In this document: positions 1 through 3,700 of the stretch, piece by piece
How the letters are laid out: the number at the start of each line of letters is the position of its first letter
Numbering within the stretch: the stretch's first letter is position 1
Source of the DNA: a bacterium
Lineage (GTDB): Bacteria > RBG-13-66-14
DNA length: 5,207 nucleotides
NCBI GenBank assembly: GCA_021107695.1
Contig: JAIOSI010000218.1
Coordinates: 1-5,207, forward strand
Direction of reading: 5' to 3'
Notes under the pieces: generated by a model
Databases searched by the model: none
The model's input: the letters and a program-made list of their open reading frames with translations, nothing else
What the model was told of the DNA's origin: nothing
Translations under genes and position numbers: made by a program

Positions 1-328
1 CGCTCTTAGAGAATCCCAGGTCCAGGAAGAACTCTTCCATTACCGAGCGCGCCTTGAGCCGGGCGGCTTTCGCTGCCATCGCCCGCGCCTGCGCCACGTT
101 CGGATTCTCGGTATTTGCCGTTACGCTGCCCACAGCGATGAGCAGTCCGTCGGCGACCTCAAGGTCGTTGTAGAAGTCAGCAAAAATAACGAGGGTGTCG
201 CCCTCAATCTGAGCGCGGGGAGGGATTGGCTCGTCGGCGATCTCAGCATCGGTCAGCTCGACCTCGGTCGCCTCCGCCAGCACAACCGTGGCGAGCAGGA
301 GACTCAGTACAATCAACAGGTAACGCAT
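1..328 (-). CDS. Secreted protein, LPP20/FlgT-N-like pattern (3' end beyond window)
   Basis: The first 109 residues are visible, and the gene runs off the low-coordinate edge. The protein begins MRYLLIVLSLLLATVVLA, a classic signal peptide with probable cleavage after VLA (V at -3, A at -1), so the product is exported. There is no lipobox cysteine. The start is the ATG at 328, preceded by AAGGAG with a 6-base spacer. The mature part has an acidic stretch, then a beta-strand-like segment, then GSVTANTENPNVAQARAMAA followed by KAARLKA, an alanine-rich helix. A strand followed by a helix of the pattern ARAxAxxAARLKA is typical of LPP20-type lipoproteins and of the FlgT N-terminal domain. That match is by pattern recognition only and is tentative. 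A plausible sigma70-type promoter lies about 50 bases upstream. The substrate and partner are unknown. Confidence 0.8.
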   Translation of the reverse strand, partial: MRYLLIVLSLLLATVVLAEATEVELTDAEIADEPIPPRAQIEGDTLVIFADFYNDLEVADGLLIAVGSVTANTENPNVAQARAMAAKAARLKARSVMEEFFLDLGFSKS

Positions 329-381
329 CGGTAACTCCTTAATGATTTTTTGCGGATCTGAGGATTCAAACCCGTTGACTG

Positions 382-410
382 AGTATAGCGGGATTTAGGG
401 GATATTTCGA
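382..410 (-). promoter_or_regulatory. Candidate sigma70-type promoter for the secreted protein gene
   Basis: Read on the minus strand, TCGAAA (410-405) and TATACT (387-382) are separated by 17 bases. The -10 box matches consensus at five of six positions and the -35 box at four of six. Transcription would start near 375 and give a leader of about 47 bases ahead of the ATG at 328, which includes the AAGGAG ribosome site. The call is by eye only. Confidence 0.4.
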
Positions 411-433
411 GAGGAGGATTGGGTCTTTCCGTA

Positions 434-455
434 GGGGTACGGCATGCCGTACCCT
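434..455. repeat. Perfect 20-base palindrome, family 1 type
   Basis: Positions 435-454 form a perfect, loopless palindrome of two GGGTACGGCA arms, preceded by GTAG. It fits the family 1 pattern of a GTAGGGG edge plus a self-complementary variable interior. It lies about 50 bases upstream of the candidate promoter of the secreted protein gene. Confidence 0.7.
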
Positions 456-480
456 GAATGATGAGTTATCGCCCTCTCGC

Positions 481-506
481 GGGCCGACCTAAAGGTCGGC
501 CCCTAC
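481..506. repeat. Family 1 hairpin (GGGCCGACCT arms)
   Basis: The arms 481-490 and 493-502 are perfectly complementary over 10 bases with a 2-base loop, and CCTAC follows. Read on the minus strand it begins GTAGGGGCCGACC, so this copy is in the opposite orientation to those at 1282 and 3611. Confidence 0.75.
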
Positions 507-539
507 ATTAAAACCTTGTGGTTGTTCAGAATTACCGCT

Positions 540-583
540 GTAGGGGCGAAGCCCAGCCTTGTGATGCAACGCACCGCGCTGCC
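540..583. repeat. Half family 1 element joined to family 2 copy A
   Basis: GTAGGGGCGAAG at 540-551 is a family 1 left edge with no matching right arm. It runs through CCCAGCCTT directly into family 2 copy A at 561-583, whose core is GCAACGCACCGCGCTGC with one mismatch in the stem. The CCTTGTG just before the core also forms the loop of the family 1 element at 1282-1307, which suggests the two families have recombined or share an origin. Confidence 0.6.
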
Positions 584-678
584 AGCGTACAATTCTCTTG
601 GAAAAAGGGCAGCGAACATCGTGAGCGGTAAGACGCGGGGATTGGCGTAGTTCGTTTTTACTTGTCAGGCGCGAAACT

Positions 679-700
679 GTGACGCAACGCACCGCATTGC
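679..700. repeat. Family 2 hairpin repeat, copy B
   Basis: GTGACGCAACGCACCGCATTGC is a variant of the family 2 core: its arms pair except for one wobble and enclose an ACC loop. It abuts the prepilin gene, whose TAG stop shares base 700 with the repeat. A transcript of that gene would therefore end its coding part in this hairpin. Confidence 0.7.
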
Positions 701-1158
701 TATGGTGTTACCAGGCGGCTGAGGGTCAGGCGTTCCAGGCGACCGCCGGGGGGCTGCCAGGTCAGGACGACCTTTAATCTGAGAAAATTGCGGGGGATGT
801 CGAAGTCGGCAGCGACCAGCTCGTAGCTCGCCAGCTCTTCATCCAGTTCCTCGCCCGCGAGGGGAGGCAGCAGCTCCGGCGCAAGCACCCACCAGCGGCG
901 GAAGAAGACCGCTGGCTCCGGTTCGTCGCTGTACGACTCCAGCGCGGCGTAGTCGGTTAGCTCCTCAAAGGAGATTGCCGCCAGGGAGTCCAGCCGTTCC
1001 CGGGCGTAGAGAGCCGCCCGACCGCTCATTCCTCCGGCGATAACGCCCTCCTCTGCTCGCGGGACGGAGAGGAGAATCCCCGCCACTCCGATAAGGAGAA
1101 TCGCCGAGGCGATGAGCATCTCGATGAGGGAAAAACCGGATTGGGAGGTGGGAGCCAT
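700..1158 (-). CDS. PilV/GspI-like type IV prepilin
   Basis: This encodes a minor-pilin-like protein of 152 residues. The start MAPTSQSGFSLIEMLIAS contains the prepilin peptidase site: cleavage after Gly8, methylation of Phe9, and the conserved Glu at position 5 of the mature protein (Glu13). The hydrophobic N-terminal helix spans about residues 9-30. The pattern of hydrophobics followed by IGVAGI is typical of the PilV/GspI class. The globular part (about 35-152) is poorly conserved, as usual for this class, and ends in probable beta-strands. The ATG at 1158 has no visible Shine-Dalgarno sequence, and no better start lies nearby. No other intact pilin, assembly ATPase or prepilin peptidase gene is in the window, so the apparatus it serves (type IV pilus or type II secretion) cannot be told. 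A second, broken prepilin start lies just upstream at 1254. Confidence 0.88.
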   Translation of the reverse strand: MAPTSQSGFSLIEMLIASAILLIGVAGILLSVPRAEEGVIAGGMSGRAALYARERLDSLAAISFEELTDYAALESYSDEPEPAVFFRRWWVLAPELLPPLAGEELDEELASYELVAADFDIPRNFLRLKVVLTWQPPGGRLERLTLSRLVTP

Positions 1159-1182
1159 TACAATACGTGGAGAAAAATGTGG

Positions 1183-1254
1183 TTAGTCTAAAGTAACAAA
1201 TCGAGAAAGCGTGATGCAACGCACCGCGTTGCCGGATTGGGAGGTGGAGGTCAT
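1183..1254 (-). pseudogene. Remnant of a second prepilin gene cut by a repeat
   Basis: This 23-codon frame begins MTSTSQSG. Its first 23 bases (1254-1232) match the first 23 bases of the intact prepilin gene (1158-1136) at 20 positions. Where the intact gene continues into FSLIEM, this one runs straight into family 2 repeat copy C (NAVRCI) and stops at 1183 after TLSRFVTLD. The prepilin leader peptide is therefore present and the hydrophobic helix and globular domain are missing. I read it as the remnant of a tandem prepilin gene lost by repeat-associated deletion or insertion. The tail TLSRFVT resembles TLSRLVT at the end of the intact protein, but the DNA similarity there is weak and may be chance. 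A duplication of only the leader region is the alternative. Confidence 0.6.
1211..1233. repeat. Family 2 hairpin repeat, copy C
   Basis: GTGATGCAACGC, ACC and GCGTTGCC make a perfect 7-base stem (GCAACGC/GCGTTGC) around an ACC loop. The edge of the element at 1233 coincides with the point where similarity to the prepilin gene start ends. Confidence 0.75.
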
Positions 1255-1281
1255 GGAATAATTGTGAGAATCTGTAGATTC

Positions 1282-1307
1282 GTAGGGGCGAACCTTGTGT
1301 TCGCCCT
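1282..1307. repeat. Family 1 hairpin (GGGCGAAC arms)
   Basis: GTAGGGGCGAAC is followed by the loop CTTGT and GTTCGCCC. The arms 1286-1293 and 1299-1306 are perfectly complementary over 8 bases. A C-rich family 3 element follows immediately. Confidence 0.75.
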
Positions 1308-1334
1308 GCCCCTCATCCCATAGGGGGAAGGGGA
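1308..1334. repeat. C-rich/G-rich family 3 element, short form
   Basis: GCCCCTCATCCCATAGGGGG followed by AAGGGG forms an imperfect stem of C-rich and G-rich arms. It is related to the elements at 2159-2196 and 3031-3079, and it sits 8 bases beyond the stop codon of the methyltransferase gene. Confidence 0.55.
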
Positions 1335-1342
1335 TAAGGATG

Positions 1343-2089
1343 CTACTTCTCGGAGCGGTGGAAGCCTTTGGTTCCCGCCAGACCGTAACGGGCAATATCA
1401 TCCTCGGTCAGCTCTGCCAGGTAGTCAACGAAGCGCACCGTGAAGCCCGCCTTCTCCAACCGCTGCTGAAAATCGTTGCCATAGACCCGAACGTGATCCC
1501 ACTGTCCGAAGTGTTTCTTCCGCTCCTGGGGGTCGGTGATGGAGAAGTCCTCGTAGGTCGCCCCCCGGTCTGGATAGTGGGGAACCTGAATCAACGCCCA
1601 GCCGTCGGAGTTGATTATCCGGTGCATCTCGCTCATTGCCGCGTGGTCGTCGGGGATATGCTCCAGCACGTGGAAGCAGATCACTGCATCGTGGCTGTTG
1701 TCGGCATCGGGCAGGTCGGTGAGGTCGCCGTTACGGTCGGTATATTTGCGGTGGAGATCAAAGCTGGCGTAGTCGAGATTGCTGTATCTATGGACGAGGC
1801 GGTGGAGGGTCAGGTCGGCGGCGATGTGGAGCAGTTTCTTCGACGAAGTGAAGAGGTCGGTCTCCCGGCGCAGGTAGAGGGTCATCAGTCGCTGCCTGCG
1901 TGCGGTGCCGCAACCGGGACAGATGCGTTCTGAGCCGTGGGGGAGGAAGCGGTGGAAGTGTCCATTGCAGATGGGGCATTCTACGCTGCCGTTTTTTCTT
2001 CGCAGGAAGAATCCCCTGATCCGGAACCAGCCTAGGCGCAGGTGGGGCCAGAGGGAATCGGGAATGAGTTTACGCAGGATATTTTTCAG
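1343..2089 (-). CDS. SAM-dependent methyltransferase with N-terminal zinc ribbon
   Basis: This is a class I (Methyltransf_11-type) methyltransferase of 248 residues, probably soluble and cytoplasmic. A basic, hydrophobic lead (about 1-32) is followed by a zinc ribbon with Cys38-x2-Cys41 and Cys57-x2-Cys60. The SAM-binding fold begins at KKLLHIA (84-90). Asp111 ends strand 2, and FHVLEHIPDD (139-148) is the post-strand-4 motif typical of the group. The conserved QVPHYPDRGATYED (168-181) and FGQWDHVRVYG (194-204) follow. Order and motifs match a family I know from Bacteroidetes and related bacteria, often near surface polysaccharide genes; the methyl acceptor is unknown. The start is taken as CTG at 2089, 5 bases after a perfect AGGAGG. 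No in-frame ATG, GTG or TTG lies between that site and the zinc ribbon, and LKNILRKLIP would then read MKNILRKLIP. Extending upstream would translate a family 3 repeat. A weak -10 (TATAAC, 2119-2114) without a clear -35 is the only promoter hint. Confidence 0.9.
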   Translation of the reverse strand: MKNILRKLIPDSLWPHLRLGWFRIRGFFLRRKNGSVECPICNGHFHRFLPHGSERICPGCGTARRQRLMTLYLRRETDLFTSSKKLLHIAADLTLHRLVHRYSNLDYASFDLHRKYTDRNGDLTDLPDADNSHDAVICFHVLEHIPDDHAAMSEMHRIINSDGWALIQVPHYPDRGATYEDFSITDPQERKKHFGQWDHVRVYGNDFQQRLEKAGFTVRFVDYLAELTEDDIARYGLAGTKGFHRSEK

Positions 2090-2094
2090 CTTCG

Positions 2095-2100
2095 CCTCCT
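2095..2100 (-). promoter_or_regulatory. Perfect AGGAGG ribosome site that fixes a CTG start
   Basis: AGGAGG on the minus strand at 2100-2095 is followed by CGAAG and then CTG at 2089-2087. The 5-base spacing is normal. No ATG, GTG or TTG lies within a workable distance in the methyltransferase frame, so this site decides the start. Confidence 0.7.
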
Positions 2101-2158
2101 GAGAGTAATGAATGTTATATGAAGTTGGGAGTGCTGTGGGTTTGCCCTGGATGTTCCG

Positions 2159-2196
2159 CCCCCCTCCCCAGCCCTCCCCCCAGAGGGGAGAGGGAG
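2159..2196. repeat. C-rich/G-rich family 3 element
   Basis: A C-rich arm (about 2159-2180) is followed by a G-rich arm, AGAGGGGAGAGGGAG (2182-2196), able to form a long imperfect stem. It is followed by TACGCAA, which also follows the element at 3031-3079. Read on the minus strand it is open in the methyltransferase frame and would give a false N-terminal extension. Confidence 0.6.
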
Positions 2197-2212
2197 TACG
2201 CAATTGTCGGGG

Positions 2213-2236
2213 AGCGAATACAAGATTCGCTTCTAC
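2213..2236. repeat. Diverged family 1 hairpin (AGCGAAT arms)
   Basis: The arms 2213-2219 and 2225-2231 are perfectly complementary over 7 bases around an ACAAG loop, and TCTAC follows. The loop is the same as in the element at 3093-3117. The edge has drifted from GCCCCTAC to GCTTCTAC. Confidence 0.55.
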
Positions 2237-2311
2237 AACTAGCTTGAGGAGTTCTTAGGCATCAAACGTTATCTGTAAGCGAACAGCATGAGCGTGGAGG
2301 CTCAAGGTTTT

Positions 2312-2326
2312 CTGACCGAAGGTCAG
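2312..2326. repeat. Short hairpin across the DUF296 stop codon
   Basis: CTGACC (2312-2317) and GGTCAG (2321-2326) form a 6-base stem with a 3-base loop, and the TGA stop of the DUF296 gene (2325-2323) lies inside it. No T run follows on the minus strand, so I do not call it a terminator. Confidence 0.45.
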
Positions 2327-2781
2327 TCTTGTGATGCAACGCACTGCGTTGCCGCCCAGCAGGAGAGTCCGGTTGTCTCGTCGGGGACTCGCTCCAGCTC
2401 TTTAGCTTCTCCGCCGAGGAACTCGTGAATCACGATCTCGGTGAGGAAGACGGTGGCGCGGCTGAGGTGTCCGCCGAACATCGCCCCGGAGTGATCCGCC
2501 AGCCCGGCGTGGGCGTGGAGGTGGGGCTTGCCGTCTTTCAGGGAGATGTTCCCGGTTAGCGAGACGATCTCCAGTCCGCCGGTCAGCTCGACCTCGTGGT
2601 ACTCGTGGGTCTCTTGGTCATAGAAGCCGATAGCGGCGTCGGCGACGGCACCGATTGCCGTAATCTCACCCTGGCGGATGTTCTCTTTCTGGATAAGTTC
2701 GGTGATGTAGCCGACCAGCTCCGCGCCCTTCGGTACCCGGACGAGGAAACGCCGCCCCGCCTTGAACTCATAAACGCCCAC
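2323..2781 (-). CDS. PPC/DUF296-domain protein with repeat-derived C-terminus
   Basis: This 152-residue protein is a single PPC (DUF296) domain, the fold shared by small prokaryotic trimeric proteins and plant AT-hook nuclear proteins. Evidence is FKAGRRFLVRVPKGAELVGY near the start, GEITAIGAVADAAIGFYD (38-55), the histidine cluster HLHAH (87-91) and GGHL (103-106) before the last strand (TVFLTEIVIHE, 110-120). The histidines could bind a metal. The biochemical role of bacterial members is largely unknown; some suggest DNA binding or ligand sensing, but there is no AT-hook here. The start is GTG at 2781, with AGAAGGAG ending 5 bases upstream. The family usually ends soon after a motif like DETTGL. 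Here that motif (135-139) is followed by SCWAATQCVASQD, in which residues 143-151 are read from a family 2 repeat. The original end has therefore probably been replaced. Confidence 0.92.
   Translation of the reverse strand: MGVYEFKAGRRFLVRVPKGAELVGYITELIQKENIRQGEITAIGAVADAAIGFYDQETHEYHEVELTGGLEIVSLTGNISLKDGKPHLHAHAGLADHSGAMFGGHLSRATVFLTEIVIHEFLGGEAKELERVPDETTGLSCWAATQCVASQD
2331..2353. repeat. Family 2 hairpin repeat, copy D (inside a gene)
   Basis: GTGATGCAACGC, ACT and GCGTTGCC match copies A-C and have a perfect 7-base stem. Unlike the others, this copy is translated: on the minus strand it supplies residues 143-151 of the DUF296 protein, and the stop codon lies 6 bases beyond it. Confidence 0.75.
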
Positions 2782-2928
2782 AACGGCTCCTTCTGTAATT
2801 TTGCAGCGTGATATTCTACTAAATCAACACCATTGTACCACCTGGATATTAGCAGGGGTAGGGGGTGTTGAGGGGCAGATTCATAAAAAGGGCAGGCACA
2901 GGGGCTTCGCCCTGTCGGATACGCCAAA

Positions 2929-2952
2929 GGGCGAAGTTTGTCTTCGCCCCTA
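2929..2952. repeat. Family 1 hairpin (GGGCGAAG arms)
   Basis: The arms 2929-2936 and 2942-2949 are perfectly complementary over 8 bases with a TTTGT loop, followed by CTA. The right edge GCCCCTA marks it as family 1 in minus orientation. Confidence 0.7.
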
Positions 2953-2979
2953 TACAAGATTCTAGAGATGTTAATGCAG

Positions 2980-3001
2980 GGTGGGCATTTTAATGCCCAC
3001 C
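2980..3001. repeat. Hairpin with GGTGGGCATT arms
   Basis: The arms 2980-2989 and 2992-3001 are perfectly complementary over 10 bases with a 2-base centre. It has the near-palindromic build of family 1 but lacks the GTAGGGGC edge, so it may be a separate small family. Confidence 0.65.
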
Positions 3002-3030
3002 ATGAACATTGGTGGAGGCTAAGACTTCAT

Positions 3031-3079
3031 CCCTCACCCTTAATCCCGTGGGACGAGTTCCCCCAACAAAGGGGGAGGG
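3031..3079. repeat. C-rich/G-rich family 3 element, long form
   Basis: The outer arms CCCTCACCC (3031-3039) and GGGGGAGGG (3071-3079) enclose a small TCCC-GT-GGGA hairpin (3044-3053) and a second CCCCC run (3060-3064). A few bases beyond comes TACGCAA, as at 2197. Confidence 0.6.
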
Positions 3080-3092
3080 TATTTACGCAAAA

Positions 3093-3117
3093 GGGCGAAG
3101 ACAAGCTTCGCCCCTAC
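3093..3117. repeat. Family 1 hairpin (GGGCGAAG arms, ACAAG loop)
   Basis: The arms 3093-3100 and 3106-3113 are perfectly complementary over 8 bases, with loop ACAAG and then CCTAC. The arms are the same as in the copy at 2929-2952, but the loop differs. Confidence 0.75.
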
Positions 3118-3119
3118 AG

Positions 3120-3145
3120 CAACGCAGTATGATGTCGCTGCGTTG
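3120..3145. repeat. CAACGCAG hairpin, possible relative of family 2
   Basis: CAACGCAG (3120-3127) and CTGCGTTG (3138-3145) form a perfect 8-base stem around a 10-base loop. The arm starts like the family 2 arm GCAACGC but the loop is longer. It overlaps the duplicated gene tail at 3134-3167. Confidence 0.5.
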
Positions 3146-3167
3146 TTAGTCCTTCTTAACCATCAGC
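3134..3167 (-). repeat. Duplicated 3' end of the small membrane protein gene
   Basis: Positions 3134-3167 match 3248-3282 at about 31 of 35 aligned positions with a single one-base gap. The second interval contains the last codons and stop of the small membrane protein gene plus 13 bases beyond. In the duplicate the frame still reads LMVKKD and a stop, although the rest of the gene is absent. Both copies are followed on the minus strand by AACGCAGCGAC. This is a partial gene duplication or the relic of a lost paralogue. Confidence 0.65.
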
Positions 3168-3210
3168 CAGCTTGAAGCTGGACACAGCTTTGCGGCTGGC
3201 AGGTTTGGTT
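3158..3210. repeat. Nested hairpin with competing stems
   Basis: AACCA (3158-3162) can pair with TGGTT (3206-3210), and GCCAGC (3166-3171) with GCTGGC (3195-3200). CCAGCT (3167-3172) can instead pair with AGCTGG (3176-3181). The two arrangements exclude each other. It lies downstream of the small membrane protein gene on its strand, and no T run follows. Confidence 0.45.
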
Positions 3211-3260
3211 ATGTTGTGACTACACCCGCGTTTAACCGCTCCCGCTGGTCGCTGCGTTAC

Positions 3261-3488
3261 TTAATCTTTCTTAACCATCAGCAGACCGATGAGGATCAGG
3301 GCGTAGGCGATCCAGTTCAGGTAAGCCGTGAAGGTGATGAAAACGCCAATCATCGGCAAGATCATCAGCAGGAACTGGATGACGAAGCCGAGCATGATGA
3401 AGAGGAAAGAGGTACTTTTTGCCTTGCTGTGAGCGATGACAGCGGCAACCGCCAGCAGACCAGCCAGAATCAGAGGGATGTAATCCAT
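3261..3488 (-). CDS. Small three-helix membrane protein
   Basis: This 75-residue, very hydrophobic protein starts MDYIPLILAGLLAVAAVIAH. Three membrane segments are likely (about 4-20, 28-52 and 57-71), separated by a basic loop (HSKAKS) and a short FTAYLN turn, with a KKD tail. By the positive-inside rule the basic loop and the C-terminus would be cytoplasmic and the N-terminus outside. The ATG at 3488 follows an AAGGAT-type ribosome site with a 4-base spacer, and a good promoter lies 50-80 bases upstream, which supports a real, separately transcribed gene. No catalytic or binding motif is visible and I do not recognise a family. Its last codons and stop are duplicated at 3134-3167. Confidence 0.8.
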   Translation of the reverse strand: MDYIPLILAGLLAVAAVIAHSKAKSTSFLFIMLGFVIQFLLMILPMIGVFITFTAYLNWIAYALILIGLLMVKKD

Positions 3489-3538
3489 GGGTATCCTTCA
3501 TGCTAGAGAGAAAAGAACGAGCGAATGATCATCAAGCA

Positions 3539-3567
3539 AGGATAGAATAACCGTTGGCAGCGGTCAA
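3539..3567 (-). promoter_or_regulatory. Sigma70-type promoter for the small membrane protein
   Basis: On the minus strand, TTGACC (3567-3562) and TATCCT (3544-3539) are separated by exactly 17 bases. The -35 box matches at five of six positions and the -10 box at four of six. Transcription would start near 3532 and leave a leader of about 44 bases before the ATG at 3488. Confidence 0.5.
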
Positions 3568-3610
3568 GAGGCAAATGCAGTGAGTTGCATACTTCCCCTC
3601 GTAAGGTTTT

Positions 3611-3651
3611 GTAGGGGCGGACCTATTCTTGATGAGCATTGGTGTCCGCCC
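3611..3651. repeat. Family 1 element with long loop (GGGCGGAC arms)
   Basis: GTAGGGGCGGAC at 3611-3622 has its complementary arm GTCCGCCC at 3644-3651. The 21-base loop is longer than in other copies. The 8-base stem is perfect. Confidence 0.65.
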
Positions 3652-3658
3652 TCGTTAA

Positions 3659-3695
3659 TTGCAAAAAGGGCGTGCGCACAGCTTCGCCCCTGCAA
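3659..3695 (-). terminator. Intrinsic-terminator-like hairpin after the lipoprotein gene
   Basis: Read on the minus strand just past the lipoprotein stop codon, GGGCG (3689-3685) pairs with CGCCC (3672-3668) and TTTTT follows directly (3667-3663). An outer TTGCA/TGCAA pair (3659-3663, 3691-3695) extends the palindrome. The G-rich arm resembles a family 1 edge, so a repeat may have been adopted as a terminator. The 12-base loop is long, though it contains the self-complementary TGCGCA. Confidence 0.5.
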
Positions 3696-3700
3696 CCCCA

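Larger units (their letters stand above)
329..699. other. Gene-free gap filled with repeats
   Basis: Apart from the promoter and ribosome site next to 328, this stretch is a mosaic of short inverted repeats: a 20-base palindrome, a GGCCGACC-type hairpin, a half element at 540 and two family 2 copies. A 67-residue minus-strand reading frame across 489-692 has no ribosome site, begins inside a repeat and reads like non-coding sequence, so I do not call it a gene. The segment 584-678 between the two family 2 copies shows nothing I recognise. Confidence 0.6.
2782..3260. other. 479-base gene-free gap packed with inverted repeats
   Basis: After the DUF296 ribosome site (AGAAGGAG, 2794-2787) I see no gene. 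The only -10-like box upstream of it (TACAAT on the minus strand, about 2839-2834) lacks a -35. The rest holds a small hairpin at 2898-2915 (ACAGGG/CCCTGT), three family 1 or similar elements, one family 3 element, a CAACGCAG hairpin, a duplicated gene tail and a nested hairpin. They are listed separately. Open frames here are short, lack ribosome sites and run through the repeats. Confidence 0.65.

Noticed and set aside
489..692. 67-residue minus-strand reading frame
   Set aside because: It starts inside family 2 copy B, runs through copy A and two family 1 elements, has no ribosome site, and its composition is Arg/Ser-rich without domain features.
1295..1933. Long plus-strand reading frame of 212 residues
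   Set aside because: It lies antisense within the methyltransferase gene, whose motifs are unmistakable. It is a GC-driven shadow with no ribosome site.
2090..2203. Upstream ATG extension of the methyltransferase beginning MRTPSPLWGEGWGGG
   Set aside because: The first 15 or so residues are a C-rich/G-rich intergenic repeat read on the minus strand, there is no ribosome site at that ATG, and a perfect AGGAGG lies downstream at 2100-2095.
2312..2326. Terminator for the DUF296 gene
   Set aside because: The hairpin overlaps the stop codon, and on the minus strand it is followed by AAAACC with no T run.
2829..2839. Promoter for the DUF296 gene based on TACAAT
   Set aside because: No -35-like hexamer occurs at 16-18 bases upstream, so the box alone is not enough.
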